From positions 4,650,001-4,714,000 of the forward strand of contig NZ_CP134399.1 in NCBI RefSeq assembly GCF_002968295.1: 64,000 nt of DNA, written 5' to 3'. Source of the DNA: Mycobacterium sp. ITM-2016-00317 (GTDB taxonomy: Bacteria > Actinomycetota > Actinomycetes > Mycobacteriales > Mycobacteriaceae). The number at the start of each line of letters is the position of its first letter. Within the stretch, counting starts at the first letter, position 1. The notes under the pieces were generated by a model. The model was given only the letters and a program-made list of their open reading frames with translations. It was not told the origin of the DNA and did not search any database. Below, piece after piece: positions 1 to 10,996 of the stretch. Position numbers and translations under genes: made by a program.

Positions 1-938
1 TTGATCGACCAATTACCTCCGGCTTCACAGCGCGCCAACGCGTCCCAGGCGTGTCCGCTCGCCACCGGAGGGACCTCTGTACCGGGTTTTGCACCCACCC
101 TGAGCACACCGTCGCGGGCCGGGGTGATCACAACATTGGCTACTGGCAACCTGCCGGTTTCCACTCCGTTGACAGTGGCGACCGCAAAAGTGACGTCTTG
201 GACGCCCGGAGCGCCCGGGTCCTCGACGACCTGTCGGCTCATGTTCAGTGTCACGTCTTCGATGCGTTGGTTGTTCGGCACCAGCGGCAGGCGCTCGGTC
301 ACCTTCGCGATCCGCACCCGGGTGACCCGGATCTGCATGCCGTCCTCGACGGGCGCCGTCGCCGCCGGGTAAACATTGTCGCTTTGCTGCAGGGGGGCAC
401 CGGCGGCCTCGAGCAGGGCCGCCACGTTCGGCGCGGCGAGCCGTACCGAGCGCAGCTGTCCGCCGTCGTCGATTTGCACGTTCTTCGGGCTGACGACGGG
501 CAACGCCATCCCGTCCAGCGGGAGCCTGCTGCCGCGCGAGGCCGCCACCGGCGCCCTGTCGGTCATCTGCAGCTGGGCCAGTGCCTCGTCGACCGTCGAA
601 GCCGTCGTCCACATCTGCTCGGTGCCGCCGCCGTCGGTGGAGATGTCCAGCGGCCTGCCGCGGCGCAGCACGATGGTGTCGGCCTGGCGCACAGGGGTGT
701 CGGCGGCGGGATGGAGGTCGTCGCGTTCGCCCACCTCGAAGCCGTTTTCAGTTACCACGTCGATCACGCGGGACTTCATCGTCGGGACCGACATCGACAC
801 TCCGTCGACGGTCAGGGTCACCGTCTTGTGCGTGGCCACCGCGGTCGCACCCGCGAAGATCAAGGCGAGCAGTGTCACCGCCACCAGGACCCGCAGCAGC
901 GGCGAACGGGAGCGGTGGAGCGTGTTCAGAGCATTCAA
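1..938 (-). CDS. rpfB: Resuscitation-promoting factor RpfB (C-terminus cut by window edge)
   Basis: RpfB is a secreted or membrane-anchored muralytic factor that helps reactivate dormant cells. Read on the minus strand, the frame ending at position 3 gives an N-terminal hydrophobic anchor (residues about 15-35), then the repeated DUF348 modules (KTVTLTVDG and later repeats), then a G5 domain (VTERLPLVPNN). The lysozyme-like Rpf domain is just entered (AWDALARCEAGGNW) when the window ends. I chose TTG at 938 because GGAG lies about 12 nt upstream and the membrane anchor follows directly; a start a few codons later is possible. It follows tatD in the same direction, as in M. tuberculosis Rv1008-Rv1009. 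The 132-nt leader is described separately. Confidence 0.93.
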   Translation of the reverse strand, partial: MNALNTLHRSRSPLLRVLVAVTLLALIFAGATAVATHKTVTLTVDGVSMSVPTMKSRVIDVVTENGFEVGERDDLHPAADTPVRQADTIVLRRGRPLDISTDGGGTEQMWTTASTVDEALAQLQMTDRAPVAASRGSRLPLDGMALPVVSPKNVQIDDGGQLRSVRLAAPNVAALLEAAGAPLQQSDNVYPAATAPVEDGMQIRVTRVRIAKVTERLPLVPNNQRIEDVTLNMSRQVVEDPGAPGVQDVTFAVATVNGVETGRLPVANVVITPARDGVLRVGAKPGTEVPPVASGHAWDALARCEAGGNWSI

Positions 939-1046
939 AAGGTCGTTTATCTCCGACTCAGGCGCGACAGACCGGCACTCGGCTGGTGCTGACCAGCCGG
1001 CCCTTCAGGCGCACTGTTCCGGCACCCACTGCCTACCGCGCGTTGT

Positions 1047-1062
1047 GTCACAAGACGGTAAC
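1047..1062. promoter_or_regulatory. Candidate MtrA box in the rpfB leader/promoter
   Basis: On the plus strand GTCAC (1047-1051) and GTAAC (1058-1062) form a direct repeat with an 11-bp period, about one helical turn. This matches the GTMAC-N6-GTMAC type of site described for the response regulator MtrA, for which rpfB is a reported target in M. tuberculosis. It lies immediately after the tatD stop and about 110 bp before rpfB. The rest of the 939-1070 leader is GC-rich with potential stems; a regulatory RNA switch upstream of rpfB has been reported in M. tuberculosis, but I cannot confirm a fold here. Confidence 0.45.
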
Positions 1063-1070
1063 GAAAAGGT

Positions 1071-1913
1071 CTAGGACCGGCAACTCGCCAGGCCGTACAC
1101 CCGCTTCGCCGTTGCGGAGGTCTCCTCCGCGATCGCCTGTGCGGACCGGCCGAGGACGTCGGCCAGCGCCCGCACAGTGTAGGGGAGGCAGTAGGGCTCG
1201 TTCGGCGCGCCCCGGAACGGGTGCGGGGTCAGAAACGGCGCGTCGGTCTCGACCAGCAGCTGCCCCGGCGGCACCAACCGGGCGGCTTCCCGCAGGTCCC
1301 GGGCGTTCTTGAAACTCACCGTGCCGGACAGGCTGAGCACCCAGCCCGCGTCCACGCAGGTGCGGGCCATCGTCGCGTCCGACGAGAAGCAGTGGAAGAT
1401 CACGGTCTCGGGCGCACCCTCGGCCCGCAGCACGTCCAGCACCGCGGCGTCGGCGTCCCGGTTGTGGATCATCAGCGGCTTGCCGGTGCGTTTGGCCAGG
1501 TCGATGTGCCAGGCGAACGCCTCGCGCTGCTCGGCGGGATCGGCGCAGCCCTCCAGCCTGCCCGGCCAGTACAGGTCCATCCCGGTCTCGCCGATCGCCA
1601 CGACCCGGGGATGGCCCGCGAGGCGCTCGACGACCGTGCGGGCTTCCTCGGTCAGCGCGTTGGCGCGGGTCGGGTGCAGCGCCACCGCGGCGTACACCCG
1701 CGGATCCCAGTCCGTCGCGTCGACGGCCCAGCGCGCGGAGTCCAGGTCGTCGGCGATCGTCACGACGGCCTGCACGCCCGCCGAGGCGGCACGGTCGAGG
1801 ATCGCCGTCACGTCGTGGCCGTCGCGGGCACCGCAGGCGTCCAGATGGGTGTGGGCGTCGATGAGCGGGGCGAGGGGCTCCGGGACCGGCGGCGGCTCGC
1901 GCTTGGCACTCAC
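1071..1913 (-). CDS. tatD: TatD family metal-dependent DNase
   Basis: TatD enzymes are two-metal TIM-barrel 3'-5' exonucleases linked to DNA repair. The protein (280 aa) has the N-terminal metal motif DAHTHLD, the mid-protein Glu in GETGMDLYW, the metal histidines in MIHNRD and FHCFSS, and the late Asp in VETDAPFLTPHP. A GTG also occurs at 1922, but I prefer GTG at 1913: a TAGAGT -10 element lies exactly 7 nt upstream (minus strand 1926-1921), so the transcript is likely leaderless and the 1922 GTG overlaps the promoter. It is divergent from metG and precedes rpfB. Confidence 0.93.
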   Translation of the reverse strand: MSAKREPPPVPEPLAPLIDAHTHLDACGARDGHDVTAILDRAASAGVQAVVTIADDLDSARWAVDATDWDPRVYAAVALHPTRANALTEEARTVVERLAGHPRVVAIGETGMDLYWPGRLEGCADPAEQREAFAWHIDLAKRTGKPLMIHNRDADAAVLDVLRAEGAPETVIFHCFSSDATMARTCVDAGWVLSLSGTVSFKNARDLREAARLVPPGQLLVETDAPFLTPHPFRGAPNEPYCLPYTVRALADVLGRSAQAIAEETSATAKRVYGLASCRS

Positions 1914-1920
1914 GGCCCAC

Positions 1921-1930
1921 ACTCTAGGGT
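1921..1930. promoter_or_regulatory. Overlapping divergent -10 elements for tatD and metG
   Basis: The 10-bp block ACTCTAGGGT carries TAGGGT on the plus strand (1925-1930), 8 nt before the metG ATG, and TAGAGT on the minus strand (1926-1921), 7 nt before the tatD GTG at 1913. The two hexamers share the TA at 1925-1926. Both fit the mycobacterial TANNNT consensus and both predict leaderless mRNAs. Confidence 0.6.
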
Positions 1931-1938
1931 GAACTCAA

Positions 1939-4824
<2,886 letters not shown>

Positions 4825-4863
4825 CAGTGTCTGTGGTGATCTGAGCCACAGTCGCCCCGCCGG

Positions 4864-4890
4864 TGTCACATTCCGGCGACACGCGGTGTC
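4864..4890 (+). promoter_or_regulatory. Candidate ECF41-type promoter
   Basis: TGTCACA (4864-4870) is followed after 16 bp by TGTC (4887-4890). ECF41 sigma factors are reported to recognise TGTCACA with a CGTC -10 at about this spacing, and to transcribe the oxidoreductase gene beside them. This site lies 54 bp upstream of such an oxidoreductase gene, itself coupled to an ECF41 sigma gene. The -10 differs from CGTC at one base. Confidence 0.5.
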
Positions 4891-4923
4891 TTGAGGGCAT
4901 TACCCCCTTCGAGAGGAGACACC

Positions 4924-6134
4924 ATGTCCGGACCCCAGATCCACGTCGTCGTGTTGGGCGGCGGCTACGCCGGCGTGATGGCCGCCAACCGGCTGATGTC
5001 ACGTGACGACATCCGGGTGACGCTGGTCAACCCGAGGCCCCGGTTCGTCGAACGTATCCGGTTGCACCAGTTGGCCGCCGGGAACCACGGCGCCGCCGAG
5101 GATTACGCCGCCGTGCTCAACCCCGGCGTCCGGTTGGTGGTCGGTACCGCCGAGCGCATCGACGTCGCCGCCCGCCGGGTGTCCCTCGGCTCGGGCCGGC
5201 ACCGGACGGCGCCTATCTGGACAGCGCCTATCTGGACGGCGCCTATCTGGACTACGACTATCTGGTCTACGCCGTCGGCAGCACCGGCGCGGTGCCCGAC
5301 GTGGTTGCCGGCGCCACCGAATTCGCTTATCCCCTCAGTGAACTGGAGCAGGCCGAGCGGTTGCGCGACCGGCTGGCCGATCTCGCCGAGCCCGCACCGG
5401 TCGTGGTGGTCGGCGGCGGCCTCACCGGGATCGAGACCGCCGCGGAGTTCGCCGAGGCCGGTCGTACCGTGACGTTGGTCAGCCCGGTGGTGGGCCCGTC
5501 ACTGAGCCGGCCCGGGCGCCGTTCAGTGCTCAGGCGGCTGGGCAGACTGCGCGTCACCATCGTGTCGGCCGCGGTCGCCTCGGTGGGAGCCGACCACGTG
5601 GTGCTCTCCGACGGCCGGTCGCTGCCGAGCGCGGTGACGGTGTGGACCACCGGGTTCGGGGTACCGGGCCTGGCCGCGGCCAGCGGCCTGACCACCGACG
5701 CGTTGGGCCGGCTGCGTACCGACGAGACATTGACCAGCGTCGACGACGACCGCATCGTCGCGGCCGGGGACTCCGTCGCGCCGTCCGGGGTCCCGTACCG
5801 GATGAGTTGCCAGGCCGGGCTCCCGCTGGGCGCGCAGGCCGCCGGTACCGTGCTGGCCCGCATCTCCGGCACCTTGGCGACCGCCGCCACCGTGCCGATG
5901 AACGGGCAGTGCATCAGCCTGGGCCGCGGCGCGGGCACCGTGCAGTTGCAGCGCAGGGACGACACCCCGGTGAACCTCTACATCGGCGGGCGCGCAGGCG
6001 CTTTCGTCAAGGAGCAGGTCTGCCGGTACACGGTCAAATGGCTCGGGGCCGAGGCGCGCAAGCCCGGCTCGTACCGTTCGCTCAAGGGTCCGGACCGCTC
6101 GGAGCTGATCGCCGGCGAGGAGGTGCCGGCCTGA
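4924..6134 (+). pseudogene. FAD-dependent NAD(P)H oxidoreductase (ECF41 partner), frameshifted
   Basis: Pyridine-nucleotide-disulfide/NDH-2-like flavoprotein. The N-terminal FAD-binding motif (VVVLGGGYAGVMAANRL) starts at the chosen ATG 4924, which has GAGAGGAGA just upstream. The NAD(P)-binding motif is VVVVGGGLTGIETAAEF, and the C-terminal FAD motif region includes AAGDSVAPSGVPY. The frames join near 5198: adding one G to the CCGG there makes SLGSGR run into APDGAYLDSAYLDGAYLDYDYL. This gives about 403 aa. A 15-bp tandem repeat (5204-5263) lies right after the shift. Its stop overlaps the sigma-factor start (TGATG), so the two are co-transcribed. Products of this class are the C/O/E partners typical of ECF41 loci. 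Confidence 0.82.
5204..5263 (+). repeat. Four tandem 15-bp units inside the oxidoreductase gene
   Basis: Four consecutive 15-bp units of the form GGACGGCGCCTATCT, GGACAGCGCCTATCT, GGACGGCGCCTATCT and GGACTACGACTATCT begin at 5204, 5219, 5234 and 5249. Each encodes LDxxY (LDGAY, LDSAY, LDGAY, LDYDY), so copy-number change keeps the frame. The last unit looks like the ancestral LDYDYLVYAVG segment of the family. Confidence 0.85.
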
Positions 6135-7030
6135 TGAGCACGGCGCCGGGTGACGAACACGCCGAACGGTTCACACAGCTGCGCCCGTTGCTGTTCACCA
6201 TCGCCTACGAGATCCTGGGCAGTGCAACCGAATCCGACGACGTGCTGCAGGAGAGTTACCTGCGCTGGGCCGAGGTCGACCTGTCCGGGGTGACCGACAC
6301 CAAGGCCTACCTGGCCCGGCTCGTCACCCGGCAGGCGCTCAACGCGCTGCGCGCCCAGTCGCGGCGGCGGGAGGACTACGTCGGCCCCTGGCTGCCGGAA
6401 CCGCTGCTGACAGAAGCGGATCCGGCCGCCGACGTGGTACTCGCGGAGTCCGTGTCGATGGCGATGCTGGTGGTGCTGGAGACCCTGAGTCCCGACGAGC
6501 GCGCGGTGTTCGTGCTGCGCGAGGTGTTCGGGTTCGGCCACGACGAGATCGCGGCGACGCTCGGGAAATCGGCGGCCGCCGTGCGCCAGATGGCCCACCG
6601 CGCCCGCGAACACGTGCAGTCGCGGCGTAAGCGGTTCGAGCCGGTGGACCCGCAGTTCTCGACCGAGATCACCACGAGGTTCTTCACCGCGGCCGCCACC
6701 GGCGATCTGGACGGGCTGATGGCGATGCTGGCCCCCGACGTGGTGTGGACCGCCGACAGCGACGGCAAGGTCAGCGCGGCCCGCAGGCCGGTGGCAGGTG
6801 CGGACCGGGTGGCCCGGCTGATCCTCGGCTTCGTCCGGCTCGGCGGCGCCGGCGGCAGGGTCGAGCCCGCGGTCTACAACAGCGCACCGGCGCTGGTGCT
6901 CTATTTGGGCGACAACCTGGAGGGCGTGGTGACCTTCGAGGTCGTCGACGGCCGGATCACCAATTTCTATGCGATGCGTAACCCGGAGAAGCTGACGGGG
7001 GTGATGGTGCCGCGCCAGATCAGCCGATAA
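6134..7030 (+). CDS. ECF41-family sigma factor (SigJ-like) with SnoaL-like C-terminal domain
   Basis: Extracytoplasmic-function sigma factor of 298 aa. Region sigma2 spans about residues 15-85 (LLFTIAYEILGSATESDDV), sigma4 about 110-175 (FVLREVFGFGHDEIAATLGKS), and a SnoaL/NTF2-like domain fills the rest. The linker motif LPEPL (WLPEPLLTEAD) and the terminal NPEKL are the ECF41 hallmarks that couple the C-terminal domain to sigma activity. There is no anti-sigma gene nearby, as expected for this group, which is regulated by its own C-terminus. ATG 6134 overlaps the TGA of the upstream oxidoreductase. The promoter candidate at 4864-4890 suggests autoregulation of the two-gene unit. Confidence 0.92.
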   Translation: MSTAPGDEHAERFTQLRPLLFTIAYEILGSATESDDVLQESYLRWAEVDLSGVTDTKAYLARLVTRQALNALRAQSRRREDYVGPWLPEPLLTEADPAADVVLAESVSMAMLVVLETLSPDERAVFVLREVFGFGHDEIAATLGKSAAAVRQMAHRAREHVQSRRKRFEPVDPQFSTEITTRFFTAAATGDLDGLMAMLAPDVVWTADSDGKVSAARRPVAGADRVARLILGFVRLGGAGGRVEPAVYNSAPALVLYLGDNLEGVVTFEVVDGRITNFYAMRNPEKLTGVMVPRQISR

Positions 7031-7037
7031 TGAGCCG

Positions 7038-8275
7038 GTGCGCATCGAGCGGCTCGGCGACCTTGGCAGTGCGCCCGCCGTGCTGCGCGCGCTCGCGGCC
7101 GCCACGTCGCGGCGGGGCATCCCCCCGCCCGCCGCGCTGAGCGGGGACTGGTTCGGCTCCCGCGCGGTGATCGCCCCGTCGCTGGCGACGTCGGCGGTGG
7201 CCCCCGAGCACGTCTTCGACGTCCCGCCCGGCGGCCGGCAGGACGGACCGGTCGGCGGCGGATGGTTCGGCTACCTGTCCTACCCCGACGCCGGTGCCGA
7301 CGGCCTGGGCCCGCGCATCCCCGAGGCCGCGGGCGGCTGGGCGGACGCGGTGCTGCGCTGCGCCCGCGACGGCCAGTGGTGGCACGAAAGCCTCACCGGC
7401 GCCGCCCTTCCCAGCTGGGTGCGGGACGCCCTGCAATCGCCGCCGGACCGCGTGCCGCCGCTGTCCATTGGGGTGAGGCCGACCGGGCCGCGCACCGGTA
7501 CGGAGTGCTCGAATGCCTCGAGGCGATCGCGGCGGGCGAGGTGTATCAAGCGTGCGTGTGCACACGGTTCGCCGGCACGCTGGAGGGCAACCCGGCGGAC
7601 TTCTTCGTCGAGGCGGTCACCCGGACGGCACCGGCGCGCGCGGCGTTCGTGGCCGGCGACTGGGGCGCGGTGGCGTCGCTGTCGCCCGAGCTGTTCCTGC
7701 GGCGTTGCGGCGAGGCGGTGACGTCGAGCCCGATCAAGGGCACGCTGCCGGCGTCGGCGGATCCCGCGGTGCTGCGGGCCTCGGTGAAGGATGTCGCCGA
7801 GAACATCATGATCGTCGACCTGGTGCGCAACGACCTGGGCCGCGTCGCCCGCACGGGATCGGTGTCCGTGCCCGAACTGCTGGCCGTCCGGCCGGCGCCG
7901 GGTGTGTGGCATCTGGTCTCGACGGTGTCGGCACGGGTGCCCGCGGACCTGCCGATGGCGGCGGTGCTGGATGCGACGTTCCCGCCCGCGTCGGTGACCG
8001 GGACACCCAAGGCCAGAGCCCGTGAACTGCTGTCGGTGTGGGAGCCGCACCGGCGCGGGGTGTACTGCGGCACGGTGGGTTTGGCGTCACCGGTGGCGGG
8101 CTGCGAGCTCAACGTCGCGATCCGCACGGTGGAGTTCGCGCCCAGCGGCGGCGCGGTGCTCGGCGTCGGCGGCGGTATCACCGCGGACTCCGACCCCGAC
8201 CGCGAGTGGGAGGAGTGCCTGCACAAGGCGGCGCCCACCATCGGGCTCGGCGTCGGTTCACTGACGCGCGCGTAG
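7038..8275 (+). pseudogene. pabB: Aminodeoxychorismate synthase component I, frameshifted
   Basis: Converts chorismate to aminodeoxychorismate for p-aminobenzoate and folate synthesis. The first frame covers residues 1-145 (GGWFGYLSYPDAG) and the second carries the chorismate-binding core: SSPIKGTLPASAD, the catalytic stretch AENIMIVDLVRNDLG, FPPASVTGTPKARA and GVYCGTVGLASP. Adding one G to the GGGG at about 7470-7473 joins LSIGG to EADRAAHRYGVLE, giving about 412 aa. Folate synthesis is expected to be essential, so a sequencing error is favoured. GTG 7038 lies 8 nt after the sigma-factor stop. The 3' end overlaps rsmI by 18 bp, tail to tail. Confidence 0.88.
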
Positions 8276-9094
8276 CACCGCGTCGTAGAGCTCACGCTTG
8301 GACGGCGAACCGGGGTGGGACGCGACCACCTGCGCGCACGCGTCCTTGACCCGCATGCCGTCGTCGACCAGCCGGTGCACCTCGGCGAGCAGAACCTGCG
8401 GGTCCGCGGACGGCGTCGCGCCCTCAAGCACCACGGTGATCTCGCCGAGCACCCCGTCGGCGGCCCACTCGGCGAGCTCACCGAGACCGCCGCGGACGAT
8501 CTCCTCGTGCGTCTTGGTCAGTTCCCGGCACACCACGGCCCTGCGCTCGGGACCGAGCACCTCGACCGCGTCGGCCAGCGTCTCGGCCAGCCGGCGCGGC
8601 GATTCGAAGAACACGCACGTGCGCGGTTCGGCGGCCAGCGACTGCAACCAGGTCCGACGGGCCGCCTGCCTGCGCGGCGGGAAACCTTCGAAGCAGAACC
8701 GCTCGGACGGCAGGCCGGCGACGGCCAGCGCGGTGGTGACCGCCGACGGCCCCGGCAGGCACTGCACAGTCAGCTCGTGCTCGACGCACGCCGCCACCAG
8801 CCGGTAGCCGGGGTCACTGATCAATGGCATGCCCGCGTCGCTGACCAGCAGCACGGTGGCTCCGCCCTTGATCGCGTCGAGCAGCGCGGGTATCCGCGAC
8901 GCCTCGTTCTGGTCGTAGAGGCTGATGATCTTGCCGACCGGCTTCACTTCAAGAGCCTGCGCGAGCGTGCGGACCCGGCGGGTGTCCTCGGCGGCGATCA
9001 CGTCGGCGCTGCGCAATGCCCGCACCAGCCGCGCCGACGCGTCGGATGGCTGTCCAAGCGGCGTGGCGCCCACGAGCAGTCGTCCGGCCGTCAT
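8258..9094 (-). CDS. rsmI: 16S rRNA (cytidine(1402)-2'-O)-methyltransferase RsmI
   Basis: SAM-dependent tetrapyrrole-methylase-fold enzyme that 2'-O-methylates C1402 in the ribosomal P site. The 278-aa sequence opens with the family start LLVGATPLGQPSDAS and includes ISLYDQNEASR, the SAM-site loop VSDAGMPLISDPGY, and the GPSAVTTALAVAGLP segment. ATG 9094 lies 7 nt after a minus-strand TAGGCT -10 (9107-9102), indicating leaderless expression. It is divergent from pmt, a neighbour relation conserved in mycobacteria, and its last 18 bp overlap pabB. Confidence 0.95.
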   Translation of the reverse strand: MTAGRLLVGATPLGQPSDASARLVRALRSADVIAAEDTRRVRTLAQALEVKPVGKIISLYDQNEASRIPALLDAIKGGATVLLVSDAGMPLISDPGYRLVAACVEHELTVQCLPGPSAVTTALAVAGLPSERFCFEGFPPRRQAARRTWLQSLAAEPRTCVFFESPRRLAETLADAVEVLGPERRAVVCRELTKTHEEIVRGGLGELAEWAADGVLGEITVVLEGATPSADPQVLLAEVHRLVDDGMRVKDACAQVVASHPGSPSKRELYDAVLRARQ

Positions 9095-9101
9095 GCCTGA
9101 C

Positions 9102-9111
9102 AGCCTACGAT
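9102..9111. promoter_or_regulatory. Overlapping divergent -10 elements for rsmI and pmt
   Basis: The block AGCCTACGAT contains TACGAT on the plus strand (9106-9111), 6 nt before the pmt GTG, and TAGGCT on the minus strand (9107-9102), 7 nt before the rsmI ATG. The hexamers share the TA at 9106-9107, the same architecture as at 1921-1930. The whole intergenic region is only 23 bp. Confidence 0.6.
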
Positions 9112-9117
9112 CGCATC

Positions 9118-10695
9118 GTGACCGCCCCGACCGAGCAGCTGCACAGAAGCGGTCGCACGGTCCCGGTGATCAGTCCCGGACCGGTCGTCCCGGTCGCAGA
9201 TTTCGGTCCGGTCGACCGGCTGCAGGGCTGGGTGATGACCGCGGTCATCACCGCACTGGCCGCGATCACCCGGTTCCTGAACCTCGGCTCCCCCACCGAT
9301 GCGGGCACGCCGATCTTCGACGAGAAGCACTACGCGCCGCAGGCCTGGCAGATGGTGCACAACGGCTGGGTCGAGGACAACCCGGGCTACGGCCTGGTCG
9401 TCCATCCGCCGGTGGGCAAGCAGCTGATCGGGCTCGGCGAGGCGATCTTCGGCTACAACGGTCTGGGCTGGCGGTTCTCCGGCGCGGTGTGCGGCGTGAT
9501 CCTGGTGCTGCTGGTGGCGCGCATCACCCGGCGCATCACCCGGTCCACCCTGGTCGGCGGGATCGCCGGCCTGCTGTTGATCGCCGACGGCGTCAGCTTC
9601 GTCACCGCGCGCACCGCGCTGCTCGACGGCTTCCTGACGCTGTTCGTCGTCGCCGCGTTCGGCTGCCTGATCGTCGACCGTGACCAGATCCGCGCACGGA
9701 TGCACACCGCGTTCCTGGAGGGCCGGATCGGCGAGACCGCGTGGGGGCCACGCCTGGGCGTGCGCTGGTGGCGCTTCGGCGCGGGCGTGCTGCTCGGTCT
9801 GGCGTGCGCTACGAAATGGTCGGGCCTGTACTTCGTGGTGTTCTTCGGCGTGATGACCGTGGCCTTCGACGTCGCCGCGCGCAAGCAGTACCGGGTGCCG
9901 CGGCCGTGGCTGGGCACCGTGCGCCGCGACGTCGGCCCCTCGCTCTATGCGTTGGTGCTCATCCCGTTCGGGGTGTACCTGGCCTCCTATACGCCGTGGT
10001 TCGCGTCGGAGACGGCAGTGGACCGCTACGAGGTGGGCCGGTCCATCGGGCCCGACAGCGTGCTGCCGATCCCGGACGCGCTGCGGTCGCTGTGGCACTA
10101 CACCTACGGCGCCTACCGGTTCCACTCCGGGCTGACCAACGCCGACGGCAACCACCACCCGTGGGAGTCCAAGCCGTGGGCGTGGCCGATGTCGCTGCGA
10201 CCGGTGCTCTACGCGATCGACACCGAGAACGTGTCCGGTTGCGGGGCCCAGTCGTGCGTCAAGGCCGTGATGCTGGTGGGCACGCCGGCGATGTGGTTCC
10301 TCGCGGTGCCGGTGCTGGCCTGGGCGCTGTGGCGGGCGTTCGTCAAGCGGGACTGGCGTTACGGCGCGCTGCTGGTCGGCTACTGCGCCGGCTTCCTGCC
10401 CTGGTTCGTCGACATCGACCGGCAGATGTACTTCTTCTACGCCTCCACCATGGCGCCGTTCCTGGTCATGATGATCGCGGTGATCCTCGGCGACATCCTC
10501 TACAAGCCCGGGCAGAACGCCGCGGACGTGAGGAGCAGTATGTCCACCGAGCGGCGCACCCTCGGCCTGCTGGTCGTCTGCTGCTATGTCGCGGCGGTGA
10601 TCACCAACTTCGCCTGGCTCTATCCGATCCTGACCGGCCTGCCGATCTCCCAGCACACGTGGAACATGCAGATCTGGCTGCCGTCCTGGCGGTAG
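9118..10695 (+). CDS. pmt: Dolichyl-phosphate-mannose--protein mannosyltransferase (GT39)
   Basis: Polytopic membrane enzyme that O-mannosylates Sec-exported proteins using polyprenyl-phosphate mannose. It has 525 aa with a first helix near residues 40-58, and the catalytic DE-type loop appears as TPIFDEKHYAPQAW. Further conserved segments are HPPVGKQLIG, LLLIADGVSFVTARTALLDGF and, near the end, MYFFYASTMAPFLVM. GTG 9118 was chosen because TACGAT ends 6 nt upstream and rsmI starts 23 bp away. Upstream in-frame sequence lies inside rsmI. It resembles Rv1002c. Confidence 0.95.
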   Translation: MTAPTEQLHRSGRTVPVISPGPVVPVADFGPVDRLQGWVMTAVITALAAITRFLNLGSPTDAGTPIFDEKHYAPQAWQMVHNGWVEDNPGYGLVVHPPVGKQLIGLGEAIFGYNGLGWRFSGAVCGVILVLLVARITRRITRSTLVGGIAGLLLIADGVSFVTARTALLDGFLTLFVVAAFGCLIVDRDQIRARMHTAFLEGRIGETAWGPRLGVRWWRFGAGVLLGLACATKWSGLYFVVFFGVMTVAFDVAARKQYRVPRPWLGTVRRDVGPSLYALVLIPFGVYLASYTPWFASETAVDRYEVGRSIGPDSVLPIPDALRSLWHYTYGAYRFHSGLTNADGNHHPWESKPWAWPMSLRPVLYAIDTENVSGCGAQSCVKAVMLVGTPAMWFLAVPVLAWALWRAFVKRDWRYGALLVGYCAGFLPWFVDIDRQMYFFYASTMAPFLVMMIAVILGDILYKPGQNAADVRSSMSTERRTLGLLVVCCYVAAVITNFAWLYPILTGLPISQHTWNMQIWLPSWR

Positions 10696-10996
10696 ACCCC
10701 GGGCACTCCCTCGCCGGACCCTTGACGCCAGATCGACACCACGGCTGCTCATCTCCCGAGACCTCCAGCCGACCACGACCCCTGTGTCGATCTCGCACCG
10801 AGATCGACGTGCGGGCTGCGCTGATTCCGTAAAGACCCGCCGTGCGCAACCACCTGGTCGATCTCGCCTCAAGGGTCCTTCCCAGATACCTGTCGCCCGT
10901 GACTTCGATCCCCAGTCCCGATGCTGTGCACAGGTAGGCGCCCGAACGTCCGGCGCGGCGGCGGCCGTGTCGGCCCGCACGGCGAGGGTCAGGACC
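10696..10996. other. Intergenic region with perfect hairpin and repeated GATCGAC-type words
   Basis: No gene is visible in these 301 bp. The region holds the perfect 10-bp hairpin at 10786-10808 and further scattered copies of its core words (CAGATCGACA near 10731-10740, GGTCGATCTCG near 10857). They look like degraded copies of one intergenic repeat. The hairpin may also act as a terminator for pmt, though no U-tract follows. Confidence 0.5.
10786..10808. repeat. Perfect inverted repeat, 10-bp arms, 3-nt loop
   Basis: GTCGATCTCG (10786-10795), loop CAC, then CGAGATCGAC (10799-10808). The arms are perfectly complementary. Partial copies of the arm occur on both sides within 100 bp, so this resembles a dispersed intergenic palindrome more than a simple terminator. 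Confidence 0.7.

Noticed and set aside
5204..5263. CRISPR-like array
   Set aside because: Units are contiguous without spacers, only 15 bp long, and clearly code for LDxxY in a protein.
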